Part shown: in pieces, positions 1-8,086 of the stretch | How positions within the stretch are numbered: position 1 is the first letter of the stretch | Layout of the letters: each line of letters begins with the position of its first letter | NCBI GenBank assembly: GCA_946618265.1 | Contig: CAMOLA010000028.1 | Location: forward strand, 1-28,786 | Length of the DNA stretch: 28,786 nucleotides | Reading direction: 5' to 3' | DNA from: an uncultured Eggerthellaceae bacterium | GTDB taxonomy: Bacteria; Actinomycetota; Coriobacteriia; Coriobacteriales; Eggerthellaceae | Made by a program: the position numbers and the translations under genes | The notes under the pieces: model-generated | The model's input: only the letters and a program-made list of their open reading frames with translations | Database searches by the model: none | Told to the model about the DNA's origin: nothing

Positions 1-52
1 CTTAGGCGCGCGCATCTCCGGGGGCGCTCGCAAGGCCCCGGGAGGGGCGCCC
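1..52. repeat. Right half of a dispersed palindromic element, cut by window start
   Basis: These bases align with 13618-13669, both starting CTTAGGCGCGCGCATCTC and continuing through a GGGGGCGCTC block to CGGGAGGG, with a handful of substitutions. The copy near 13.5 kb is the right half of a large imperfect hairpin, so this is probably the right half of a second copy whose left half lies before the window. It lies beyond the 3' end of prmC. The rest of 53-207 holds no gene I can support. Confidence 0.65.
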
Positions 53-207
53 GGCTAGGCTGCGGGCTCCGTCGACGCGCATGAGAGCTTGAAACAGTTT
101 TCCTGGGCGGGTTCAGGCGGCCATTGCACCTCCAGCCAGCACGTCATGCGGGCCTTTGCCCTCCCGAGCTGACATTCTGCTTCGCATCGACAGGCAAGCC
201 GTCTCGG

Positions 208-276
208 CGCACGGACCGAAAGGGAGTCTCCCCTTCGGTCCGTGACCGTTGGGGAGACTCCCTTTCGGTCCGTGCG
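208..276. repeat. Perfect 26-bp inverted repeat with self-complementary arms
   Basis: Bases 208-233 and 251-276 are perfect reverse complements (CGCACGGACCGAAAGGGAGT start), separated by 17 nt. Each arm with its adjoining spacer can also fold on itself, because GGACCGAA meets TTCGGTCC inside the left half, so a cruciform or two-hairpin form is possible. The core GACCGAAAGGGAG recurs as a palindrome at 23399-23425. It sits just past the prmC stop and could end prmC transcription, though no T tract follows on the minus strand. Confidence 0.75.
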
Positions 277-301
277 AAACACTTACCCTGGGAGACTTGC
301 T

Positions 302-1264
302 TCAGAGGCGGGCGGTGAGTACGCGGGGGCGGTCGGCGAGGTCGTTGACGATGCGCACGTCGGAGAATCCGGCGTCTTTTGCGAGGGCCGCCGCGGCATC
401 GAGGCAGGTTTCGTGGAGTTCGAAGGCAAATGCGCCGCCCGGCTTGAGCGCGCGGGTACACCAATCGATGAGGCGTCGGTACGTGTCGAGGCCGTCGGGA
501 CCGCCGTCGAGGGCGAGCGCGGGTTCGTGATCGGCCACCTCGCGCGGCATGCCGGCCAGCACGTCGGTCGGAACGTAGGGCGGATTGGAGACCACGAGGT
601 CGAAGCTGCCGATCAGGGAAGGGTCGATTCCCGATCCCAGGTCGCATTCGATGACGGTCACGCGGTCCTCGAGTTCGAGGGCGGACGCGTTCTCGCGTGC
701 GAGCTCGACGGCGACGGGGGAGATGTCGGTTGCGATCACCGACGCCTGCACATGCTCGTGCGCGATCGAACACGCGATGCAGCCTGATCCCGTGCAGATA
801 TCGGCTACGAGCAGGTCGTCGCAACGCGCCTCTTCGGGAAGCTGGTTCGCCTCGAGTTCTCCCAGTTCCACGAGCTGGGCGAGCAGTTCCCTGTCGAGGG
901 CGTCTTGGGGTTTCGCAGCTGCGGGAAGCAGCGCGAGCGCCTCGCTCACGAGCACTTCGGTTTCTGGGCGGGGGATGAGCACCCCTTGGCGAACCTTGAG
1001 CGTGATGTAGCGGAAATCGACCGATCCGGTGAGGTACTGCAGCGGCTCGCCTGCGCCGCGCCTGCGCGTCCAATCGCGCAGGACCGAACGCTCCTCGATG
1101 GTCAGCGGGCGTTCCATGTCCAGGAACAGCTGCATGCGCGAGACCCCGAGCGCCTCGCTCACGAGCCATTGGGCCGAGAGTCTCGGGTTTTCGTCATCGT
1201 GGTTCGCCAGGTATCCCTCGATCCATTCGAGGATGCGCTTCACAGTCCAAATGTCGTCGGCCAT
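302..1264 (-). CDS. prmC: Peptide chain release factor N5-glutamine methyltransferase PrmC
   Basis: This 320-residue SAM-dependent methyltransferase modifies the glutamine of the GGQ motif in release factors, raising termination efficiency in the cytosol. The N-terminal helical domain (about residues 1-90) is followed by a Rossmann methyltransferase domain. It contains the SAM-binding stretch ADICTGSGCIACSIA and the diagnostic NPPY catalytic motif within VSNPPYVPTDV. Its substrate gene prfA lies directly upstream on the same strand, the usual arrangement. I chose the ATG at 1264 because AGATAGG lies at a suitable distance; in-frame ATG 1270 and TTG 1285 are alternatives. The roughly 40-residue insertion between the IPRPETE motif and the SAM motif is longer than in E. 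coli PrmC. Identification is firm. Confidence 0.95.
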   Translation of the reverse strand: MADDIWTVKRILEWIEGYLANHDDENPRLSAQWLVSEALGVSRMQLFLDMERPLTIEERSVLRDWTRRRGAGEPLQYLTGSVDFRYITLKVRQGVLIPRPETEVLVSEALALLPAAAKPQDALDRELLAQLVELGELEANQLPEEARCDDLLVADICTGSGCIACSIAHEHVQASVIATDISPVAVELARENASALELEDRVTVIECDLGSGIDPSLIGSFDLVVSNPPYVPTDVLAGMPREVADHEPALALDGGPDGLDTYRRLIDWCTRALKPGGAFAFELHETCLDAAAALAKDAGFSDVRIVNDLADRPRVLTARL

Positions 1265-1399
1265 CGCCATGCCTATCTTCGTCAAGCTTTCGCAGTGTTA
1301 TCACCGCTTGGTGCAACGACCGCTTCATCAAAGCGATTCTCGGTAATCTTACAGTGCGGAGCGATAATCGTGCGGAGCGTTTCCAATCGGATAAACGAA

Positions 1400-1505
1400 G
1401 CGGGACGGCGGACGGGCGTGTTTCGGCGATTTTGCAGGCACTGGCTATTAATCTTCATATAGATTAGCCGAAGCCAAGCCGAAACACGCCTGCCCGCCGT
1501 CCCGC
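1400..1505. repeat. 28-bp near-perfect inverted repeat between prfA and prmC
   Basis: The left arm 1400-1427 (GCGGGACGGCGGACGGGCGT start) pairs with 1478-1505 with only two mismatches. The 50-nt middle carries a small inner stem, TAATC with GATTA. It lies within the otherwise empty spacer between the prfA stop and the prmC start, so a transcript running from prfA to prmC would contain a very stable hairpin. It could be a processing or attenuation site or a mobile palindrome. No T tract follows on the minus strand. Confidence 0.8.
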
Positions 1506-1541
1506 GGGGGGACGGTTTGTCTCGCGGCAGATAAACCGCTT

Positions 1542-2624
<1,083 letters not shown>

Positions 2625-2679
2625 TGGTCGGCTCCTATCTGTGCATTGTGCGGGTGAACGATAGAACGGGGTGAGTTCT

Positions 2680-2701
2680 GCGGGCATGCGAATATGCCCG
2701 C
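2680..2701. repeat. Perfect 8-bp stem-loop in the prfA leader
   Basis: GCGGGCAT (2680-2687) and ATGCCCGC (2694-2701) pair perfectly around a six-base loop. The element lies about 55 bases upstream of the prfA start and would be in the prfA leader if transcription begins further upstream. No function can be read from it. The surrounding gap (2625-2928) otherwise holds the divergent promoter region. Confidence 0.5.
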
Positions 2702-2793
2702 AAGGCGGTGAAGCTCGCTAGTATTTCCCCGGTTTCATCAACATGGGAGGGTATTTTAGCAGATGATGTTCTGCTTTTTTCCGTCTCCGCAGC

Positions 2794-2821
2794 TTGCCCA
2801 TGTATTAGTTCTTGATATAAG
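2794..2821 (+). promoter_or_regulatory. Probable promoter of the secreted amidotransferase gene
   Basis: TTGCCC at 2794-2799 is followed after 16 bases by TATAAG at 2816-2821, preceded by TG one base away (extended -10). It points at the gene starting at 2929 and would leave a leader of about 100 bases. Just upstream, AGCAGA/TCTGCT (2758-2775) with five Ts forms a weak terminator-like hairpin on the same strand. Confidence 0.5.
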
Positions 2822-2928
2822 CTACTATGTCGTGGTTTGGCGGATGATTGCCCGCGGAATGCGTTCCGGCTAGATTCCGGGCGTCGCTCGGCCACGTGTT
2901 TGGGAGTGCTTTTCGGGAGGTCGTCCAG

Positions 2929-3807
2929 ATGGTCCAAAAAACGTCCGACATGCAGCGCCGGCACCATGGCGCTTTTCGCGCGGTTGCCGCGCTCATCGCG
3001 TTGTGCCTCGTCGTTTTCTCGTTGACGACGTCTGCCGCCAGCCGCCCCGAGAAGGCGTTCGCGACGGATGAGGACGCCACGGCCTCGTTGGCGCAGGCGA
3101 CGGGGGATTCCCAGGCCGCCGTCAAGGCTTCCGGCAAGAAGCTGTCGAAGTACGAGAAGGCCGCCAAGAAGCGCAAGGCCAAGAAGCGCCCGCGCATTGC
3201 GATCGTGAACAAGAACGGAACGCGCGGCCTCGCCTCGTGGTTCAAGCATGTTGGGTGCGATACGGTCCTCATCACGAAGACCTCGAGCATAAACCCGAAA
3301 AAGTACGATGGGCTCGCGCTGCCGGGCGGCGGCGACGTGACGCCGAAGTTCTACCACGCCAAGCGGCATCCGAGGACCTACGATTGCAACGCCGCCAACG
3401 ACCGGCTGCAAATCGCGGCGGTGAAGAAGTTCAAGAAGGCGGGCAAGCCAGTCCTCGGCGTTTGCCGGGGAGCGCAAGTCGTGAACGTCGCGTTAGGCGG
3501 GACGCTCAACCAGCACATGAAGGAAGGCAGGCATCGGGGCAGGCTCAAGGTCAAGATAGCCGAGGGGTCATGGCTTTACAAGACGTACGGCGCATCCGAG
3601 CGGGTTTGGCACAACCACCATCAATGCGCGAAAAAGCTCGGGAAGGGCCTCGTGGCGACGCAGTGGTCGTTGAAGGGCAAGCGCATCGAGGGCTTCGAGC
3701 ACGAAACGCTTCCCATCTACGGGGTCCAGTGGCACCCGGAAAGCATGGGCGCGAAAGGCCGCAAGGTTGCCAAGCTGTTCAAGAAGGTATGCCTGGAATC
3801 GATGTAG
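2929..3807 (+). CDS. Secreted PuuD-like class I glutamine amidotransferase (peptidase C26 family)
   Basis: This 292-residue protein has an N-terminal signal sequence (hydrophobic core about residues 17-34, Ala-rich end near 37-46), a Lys-rich linker (70-87), then a class I glutamine amidotransferase domain. Catalytic signatures are present: the nucleophile Cys179 in GVCRGAQVVN, and His269 with Glu271 in YGVQWHPES. LPGGGDVTPKFYH and WHNHHQ match the gamma-glutamyl-GABA hydrolase/PuuD branch, which cleaves gamma-glutamyl bonds. Family members are normally cytosolic, so export is unusual and suggests hydrolysis of extracellular gamma-glutamyl compounds or peptidoglycan-derived peptides (inference). 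ATG 2929 has GGGAGG eight bases upstream. No operon partner follows within 138 bases. Confidence 0.85.
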   Translation: MVQKTSDMQRRHHGAFRAVAALIALCLVVFSLTTSAASRPEKAFATDEDATASLAQATGDSQAAVKASGKKLSKYEKAAKKRKAKKRPRIAIVNKNGTRGLASWFKHVGCDTVLITKTSSINPKKYDGLALPGGGDVTPKFYHAKRHPRTYDCNAANDRLQIAAVKKFKKAGKPVLGVCRGAQVVNVALGGTLNQHMKEGRHRGRLKVKIAEGSWLYKTYGASERVWHNHHQCAKKLGKGLVATQWSLKGKRIEGFEHETLPIYGVQWHPESMGAKGRKVAKLFKKVCLESM

Positions 3808-3946
3808 GGCATCGGGCGATCGCCCGCTTTCACATCGTCCTTGCAGCTCGTCCGCACTTCTTTTGCAGGGCGTCGAGATTTAACGTGCGGGATGCTTCGT
3901 CTGCTGGTACCATGGCGCGAGACACAAGCTGCGAGAGAGGACGAAC

Positions 3947-4147
3947 ATGAAGGTCACGTACAATCCCGACGAGGAAATGGTCGCCGTCGTCAAGGAGGGG
4001 CTCGAGCGCACGGGCGGGTACTGCCCTTGCCGCAGGGAGCGCACCGAGGACACGAAATGCATGTGCAAGGAGTTCCGCGACCAGCTGAAAGACCCCGAAT
4101 TCGAGGGTTTCTGCCACTGCCTGCTGTACTACAAGTCGCTTGATTAG
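3947..4147 (+). CDS. Stand-alone ferredoxin:thioredoxin reductase catalytic-chain-like protein
   Basis: This 66-residue protein carries three CxC motifs: CPC (26-28), CMC (38-40) and CHC (56-58). Order and residues resemble the FTR catalytic beta subunit (CPC, CxC, CHC), whose cysteines bind a 4Fe-4S cluster next to a redox-active disulfide and pass electrons from ferredoxin to thioredoxin. It is shorter than plant FTRc, and no variable-chain gene is adjacent; stand-alone forms are known in anaerobes. ATG 3947 follows a GAGAGAGG site. It appears monocistronic, followed by a perfect 52-bp inverted repeat. The fold assignment is good; the actual partner (ferredoxin, thioredoxin or glutaredoxin-like protein) is not visible. 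Confidence 0.8.
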   Translation: MKVTYNPDEEMVAVVKEGLERTGGYCPCRRERTEDTKCMCKEFRDQLKDPEFEGFCHCLLYYKSLD

Positions 4148-4205
4148 CCGCGCAACCGGCGCCAGCCGAGGAGCGCCTTGGTCGCGCCCAACGTGCGACG
4201 CTGCG

Positions 4206-4357
4206 TGCCATGGCCAACGGCATTCGCCCGAGGCGCCGGCCGGCGGGGGTGTCCGCCTACAGCTGCTCGGCGCATAAAGATGAAAACAGTTGCGCCTGCG
4301 CAAGCGGCGGACACCCCCGCCGGCCGGCGCCTCGGGCGAATGCCGTTGGCCATGGCA
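4206..4357. repeat. Perfect 52-bp inverted repeat with a 48-nt loop
   Basis: Bases 4206-4257 (TGCCATGGCCAACGGCATTC start) and 4306-4357 are exact reverse complements over 52 bp. The loop 4258-4305 is less GC-rich and only weakly self-complementary. No T tract follows immediately. It fills most of the 333-base gap between the FTR-like gene and sepF. It could be a cruciform, a MITE-like element or a very strong transcript barrier. The rest of the gap holds the sepF upstream region, where I see no convincing promoter. Confidence 0.9.
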
Positions 4358-4480
4358 CGAAACTGCATGACTTCAACGTTATCGTGAGGATTTTGGCGGT
4401 TTAAGGCAACAATCGAGCGATTCGGGTACCATGACACTCAATGTAGTAGTTTCGGTTTCGCGGACAAAGTAGGTGACGAA

Positions 4481-5191
4481 ATGCCTTTGAATAACGCATC
4501 GAGTACCTTTGGCGGCATGTTTGACGACCTCAAGTCGAAGCTCGGGTTCGGGCATGCCGAAGAGCGCTACGATGATTACGACCAATACGATGACGGATAC
4601 GCCGACGACAGGGCGTATGACGATGATTATGCAGACGATTCGTACGAGACCCGGGAAGCCGTCGGCGGGTTCCGTCCGGCGTCTCCGTATGCCAATCGGT
4701 TCAATCGCAACGACATCAGCTCGAGCCTGGTGTCGATCGACGACGTCAAAGCCTCCACGCCGCTGCCCGACCGGCTGCAACGCGATCCGATAGCGCCTGC
4801 ATCGCAGAGCTACGATTCCCCGAGCACGGCATCGCGCACCCAATCGACCGTGCGCGCTTCCGACGCTTCGGGCTACGACCCGTACGAAGCGTATTCCAGC
4901 TCGAGCTCCGCATCGTATTCGCCGATGCGGACGTTGACCGTCATCAAGCCGATGGCCTACTCGGAGGTCGAGCGCATCGCGCGCGCCGTGAAATCGGGCG
5001 ACGTGGTCGTCCTCGCCATGCGCAACACGCCCGACGACCTCTCGAAGCGCATTCTCGATTTCTCCTTCGGCGTTGCGAGCGCCCTCGACGCCAACGTCGA
5101 ATGCCCGGCCGACAAGGTGTTCGCGATTGCGCACGGCAAGGCGCTCACCGACGGCGAGAAGTCTCGCCTGCACGCACAGGGGGTCATCTAA
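4481..5191 (+). CDS. sepF: Cell division protein SepF
   Basis: SepF binds FtsZ and the membrane, helping to align and anchor the Z ring. The 236-residue protein has an N-terminal amphipathic stretch (FGGMFDDLKSKLGFG, about 10-24) suited to membrane binding. A long, acidic, Tyr/Asp- and then Ser-rich disordered linker (about 28-145) follows, then the SepF core domain (about 147-220) with TLTVIKPMAYSEVERIARAV and RILDFSFGVASAL. ATG 4481 has a GTAGGTGA site upstream. The stop abuts the proC ATG with no spacing. The linker is longer than in Bacillus SepF, as in other actinobacteria. Identification is firm from the core domain and the neighbourhood. Confidence 0.93.
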   Translation: MPLNNASSTFGGMFDDLKSKLGFGHAEERYDDYDQYDDGYADDRAYDDDYADDSYETREAVGGFRPASPYANRFNRNDISSSLVSIDDVKASTPLPDRLQRDPIAPASQSYDSPSTASRTQSTVRASDASGYDPYEAYSSSSSASYSPMRTLTVIKPMAYSEVERIARAVKSGDVVVLAMRNTPDDLSKRILDFSFGVASALDANVECPADKVFAIAHGKALTDGEKSRLHAQGVI

Positions 5192-6040
5192 ATGCCAGAT
5201 ACCAGCAACAGGCGTTTCGTCATCGTCGGCGGTGGGAAGATGGGCGAGGCGATCTTGTCCGGCTGGCTTGCATCCACCGAAAAGCCGGCCGATACGATAA
5301 CCGCATCCGACGTGGTCGTCGTCGATCCGGGAGAAGACCGTCGCGCGCATCTCGAGGATGCGTACGGCGTGACGTGCGTGGCGTCCGTTGCGGACGCTCC
5401 CGCGGCCGATGTGGTGGTGCTCTCCGTCAAACCTCAGGTCATGATGGGCGTTCTGGCCGAATGCCGCGAACTCGACGCGTTCAAGGCGGCGGATGGCGGG
5501 CCCCTGTACGTGTCGATTGCGGCGGGGCTTACCACCGAAAGCCTCGTCGAGGCGCTTCCCGCGGGCGTTCCGCTTGTGCGCGTCATGCCCAACATGCCGT
5601 TGATGGTAGGCGCGGGGGCGTCGGCCGTATGCGCGAGCTCGACGTCTTCGAGCGAGCACGTCGACTACGTCGCGAGCTTGTTCGGATGCCTGGGCCGCGC
5701 CGTGGTCGTCGACGAATCCGACATGGATGCCGTCTGCGCCGTGAGCGGGTCTGGCCCGGCCTATGTCGCCGCCATGGTCGAAGCCATGCGCGACGCCGCC
5801 GTAGCCGAAGGCCTCGCAGCTGATCTCGCCGAAACGCTTGCCCTGCAGACGGTGCTCGGCACGGCGCGCCTGATCGCCGAGACGGGCGTGAGCCCGGCCG
5901 ATGCGCGCATCGCCGTGTGCTCGCCGGGCGGGACGACGCTCGCCGCGCTCGACGCGATGAACGAGAAGGGGTTTGCCGAGGTGTTTCAGGCTGGGATTTC
6001 GGCGGCGGTGCAGCGTTCTAAGGAGCTTGCGCAATGTTGA
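5192..6040 (+). CDS. proC: Pyrroline-5-carboxylate reductase
   Basis: ProC reduces 1-pyrroline-5-carboxylate to proline with NAD(P)H in the cytosol. The 282-residue protein begins with a Rossmann dinucleotide site, FVIVGGGKMGEAI, and continues with LSVKPQVM and VRVMPNMPLMVGAGASAV. The C-terminal signature region reads AVSGSGPAYVAAMVEAMRDAAV followed by SPGGTTLAALDAM, both diagnostic. Its ATG starts directly after the sepF stop and its end overlaps yggT by seven bases, so the three are probably cotranscribed. sepF-proC-yggT-divIVA is a recurring order in Gram-positive genomes. Its placement among division genes is conserved but has no accepted functional explanation. Confidence 0.96.
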   Translation: MPDTSNRRFVIVGGGKMGEAILSGWLASTEKPADTITASDVVVVDPGEDRRAHLEDAYGVTCVASVADAPAADVVVLSVKPQVMMGVLAECRELDAFKAADGGPLYVSIAAGLTTESLVEALPAGVPLVRVMPNMPLMVGAGASAVCASSTSSSEHVDYVASLFGCLGRAVVVDESDMDAVCAVSGSGPAYVAAMVEAMRDAAVAEGLAADLAETLALQTVLGTARLIAETGVSPADARIAVCSPGGTTLAALDAMNEKGFAEVFQAGISAAVQRSKELAQC

Positions 6041-6288
6041 TAGGGATCATAGTCTCGTTGGCGAATGCATATTCCACGATCATATTCGTGTACGTCATCA
6101 TGTCGTGGCTGCCGAACACCGAGACGGGAATCGTCGGGGACGTCTACCGCATTCTCGGCACCATATGCGATCCGTACCTCGATTTGTTCAAGCGGCTCAT
6201 TCCGCCTATTGGCATGATAGACATCACGCCCATCATCGCGCTGCTCGTACTGCAGTTTGTTGTCCGTCTGATAGTGGGAATTTTGTAG
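6034..6288 (+). CDS. YggT family membrane protein
   Basis: This 84-residue integral membrane protein has two hydrophobic segments (about 3-25 and 62-83) flanking the loop MSWLPNTETGIVGDVYRILG and DPYLDLFKRLIPPIGMIDITPI. That P-x-hydrophobic pattern is typical of the YggT family. The family is genetically linked to division and osmotic tolerance, but no biochemical activity is established. It overlaps the end of proC by seven bases (translational coupling) and precedes divIVA. Identification rests on motif, size and context together. Confidence 0.9.
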   Translation: MLIGIIVSLANAYSTIIFVYVIMSWLPNTETGIVGDVYRILGTICDPYLDLFKRLIPPIGMIDITPIIALLVLQFVVRLIVGIL

Positions 6289-6316
6289 TTTCGTTTTCGT
6301 AGTTTTTATCTATACT
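6289..6316 (+). promoter_or_regulatory. Possible divIVA promoter
   Basis: TATACT at 6311-6316 resembles a -10 box and lies in an AT-rich stretch unlike the flanking genes. The matching -35 is poor (TTTCGT at 6289-6294, spacing 16). It would give divIVA its own transcript besides read-through from yggT. Confidence 0.35.
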
Positions 6317-6356
6317 GGAACCATTATTGTTTCTGTTGATTTCGAAGGGATGAATC

Positions 6357-7136
6357 ATGGCACTGACCGCAGCAGATATCCAAAACGTCAGTTTCTCCAT
6401 CGTTCGCAAGAGCGGATACGACGTCGACGAGGTAGATGTGTTCTTGGAGCACGTCGCCGACGAGGTTGGCGCTATGAACATGAGGATCGAGGACCTCGAG
6501 CACGACCTCGAGGAGGCAAGGGCGGCTGCCGCCGAGGCGCCCGCCGACAGCGCCGAAGCACCGAGCGCTCCCGCCGAGGTTCCCAGCGATGTGGCCGAGC
6601 TCGAGGCCAAGATCGCCGACCTCGAGGCCCAGCTCGCCGAGAAGCGCGCGAACGACGCCGCCATTTCCCAGGCGCTCATCGTCGCCCAGCGTTCGGCCGA
6701 CGAGGTCCTGTCCAACGCCAGGGCCGAAGCTTCCGGCATCATCAAGGACGCCGACGAAGAGGCCGACCGCATCATCGGCAAGGCCGAAGCCGACCGCATG
6801 AAGATCGCCGAAGCTATCAAGACGCTCGAGACCGACCGCTCCGACGTGCGCGCGGAATATCGCGAGATGCTGTCGAGCTTCATGGCCGACGCCCAGAAGA
6901 AGCTCGCCGAGATCGACGGCGACTCCCGTCGTGCGGCCGTTGCTTCCCAGGCCCGCAACGAGGCCAACGCCGCTGCCTATGCGCCGAACGGAGGCGTGCC
7001 CATCACGACCGGTTCCGCGAGCGTTGCTCCGGCGCCCGCCCAGGCACCGGCGCCCGCCGCAAGCGGTTACATCGACAAGGATTTCTCCGGCTACGGTGCC
7101 GCCGACGACGATTTCGAGTTCGACGACATCGACTAG
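6357..7136 (+). CDS. divIVA: DivIVA/Wag31-type coiled-coil polar growth protein
   Basis: DivIVA proteins bind negatively curved membrane at poles and septa and recruit division or wall-synthesis factors. The 259-residue protein opens with a DivIVA N-terminal domain (ALTAADIQNVSFSIVRKSGY then DVDEVDVFLEHVADEV). Long heptad-rich coiled coils, rich in Glu, Ala and Lys, cover roughly 33-57 and 80-200. An Ala/Pro-rich linker and an acidic C-terminal tail (DDDFEFDDID) follow. The ATG at 6357 is preceded by GAAGGGA. A strong terminator follows, ending the division block. The Pro/Ala-rich insertion around 58-80 interrupts the coil, as in actinobacterial Wag31. Confidence 0.92.
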   Translation: MALTAADIQNVSFSIVRKSGYDVDEVDVFLEHVADEVGAMNMRIEDLEHDLEEARAAAAEAPADSAEAPSAPAEVPSDVAELEAKIADLEAQLAEKRANDAAISQALIVAQRSADEVLSNARAEASGIIKDADEEADRIIGKAEADRMKIAEAIKTLETDRSDVRAEYREMLSSFMADAQKKLAEIDGDSRRAAVASQARNEANAAAYAPNGGVPITTGSASVAPAPAQAPAPAASGYIDKDFSGYGAADDDFEFDDID

Positions 7137-7156
7137 CGGGCATTTAAATCCAGGCG

Positions 7157-7186
7157 AAGCGGGACGCTGCGGCGTCCCGCTTTTTT
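7157..7186 (+). terminator. Rho-independent terminator after divIVA
   Basis: AAGCGGGACGC pairs with GCGTCCCGCTT around TGCG and runs into TTTTTT (7181-7186). It ends the sepF-proC-yggT-divIVA unit and separates it from larB. Confidence 0.9.
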
Positions 7187-7236
7187 AGGGGGAGTAACAC
7201 GGCGCGTGTCGCCGATGGCGCGAGGAGATGGCCTCA

Positions 7237-8076
7237 ATGGAACAACGCGAGCTCAAGGCGTTGCTTGACGCGGTGGCGTCAGGCGCCGTTTCGGCCGAGG
7301 ACGCATCGGTCAAGCTGCGCACCGATCCGTATACCGATCTTGGATTCGCGAAGGTCGATCATCATCGCGGGATACGGCAGGGCTCGTCGGAGGTCATCTA
7401 CGGCGCAGGCAAGACGCCTGACCAGATAGCCTCGATAGTCGAGAACATGCTCGATGCGGGGCAGGAGCGCATTCTGATCACGCGCGTCGAGGAACAGGCC
7501 ATCCACGTGCTCGAGCAGAGGCTCGCCATGCGCGTGACAGAAGGCCCGGAACGCGCAGATGCGTCGGGCGGTGCGGGCGAGCGAAGCGACTGCGGAGCCG
7601 ACGCCCCCTTCGTCACGTACTACGACTTGCCGCGCCTCGCGACGGTGGGAGAGCCGCCGGAGCCCGACGGCGTCGGCACCGTGGTCGTGGCGTGCGGCGG
7701 CACGAGCGATATCGGCGTCGCGGAGGAAGCCGCGCTCACCGCCGAGATGATGGGCAACGAGGTCGTGCGTCTCTACGACGTCGGCGTCGCCGGCCTTCAT
7801 CGGCTGCTGTCGCATGCGGATGAAATCGCGCGGGCCCGCGTCATCGTGGCCGTCGCGGGAATGGAGGGTGCGCTCCCCTCGGTCGTCGGCGGCATGGCAT
7901 CGTGTCCCGTCATAGCAGTTCCGACGAGCATCGGATACGGGGCGTCGTTCGGCGGCGTCGCCGCGCTGCTCGCCATGCTGAACTCGTGCGCGTCGGGCAT
8001 CTCGGTCGTCAATATCGACAATGGGTTCGGCGCTGGTTACCAGGCAAGTTTGATAAACCATCTCGAGAGAAACTGA
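7237..8076 (+). CDS. larB: LarB-type nicotinate adenine dinucleotide carboxylase/hydrolase
   Basis: LarB carboxylates C5 of the pyridinium ring of nicotinic acid adenine dinucleotide and hydrolyses the anhydride, the first step to the nickel-pincer nucleotide cofactor. The 279-residue protein has the LarB-specific N-terminal part (VDHHRGIRQGSSEVIYGAGK) followed by a PurE/AIR-carboxylase-like domain from about 145 (VVVACGGTSDIGVAEEAALT, GMEGALPSVVGGM, PTSIGYGASFGG). I chose ATG 7237 because GAGGAG lies nine bases upstream; ATG 7228 would directly abut that site. A larC-like gene follows after 10 bases. No larA or larE is in the window, so the enzyme that would use the cofactor is unknown. Confidence 0.9.
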   Translation: MEQRELKALLDAVASGAVSAEDASVKLRTDPYTDLGFAKVDHHRGIRQGSSEVIYGAGKTPDQIASIVENMLDAGQERILITRVEEQAIHVLEQRLAMRVTEGPERADASGGAGERSDCGADAPFVTYYDLPRLATVGEPPEPDGVGTVVVACGGTSDIGVAEEAALTAEMMGNEVVRLYDVGVAGLHRLLSHADEIARARVIVAVAGMEGALPSVVGGMASCPVIAVPTSIGYGASFGGVAALLAMLNSCASGISVVNIDNGFGAGYQASLINHLERN

Positions 8077-8086
8077 GTCTAGCATC

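Noticed and set aside
208..276. CRISPR-like repeat pattern
   Set aside because: Units are inverted, not regularly spaced direct repeats with unique spacers, and no cas genes are near.
3908..4434. GGTACCATG found upstream of both the FTR-like gene (3907) and sepF (4425) as a shared promoter element
   Set aside because: Only nine shared bases, containing a restriction-type palindrome, with no matching -35 at a fixed distance; could be chance.
4379..6034. A 551-codon minus-strand frame opposite sepF and proC
   Set aside because: SepF and ProC motifs on the plus strand are unambiguous; the opposite frame is a GC-driven shadow.
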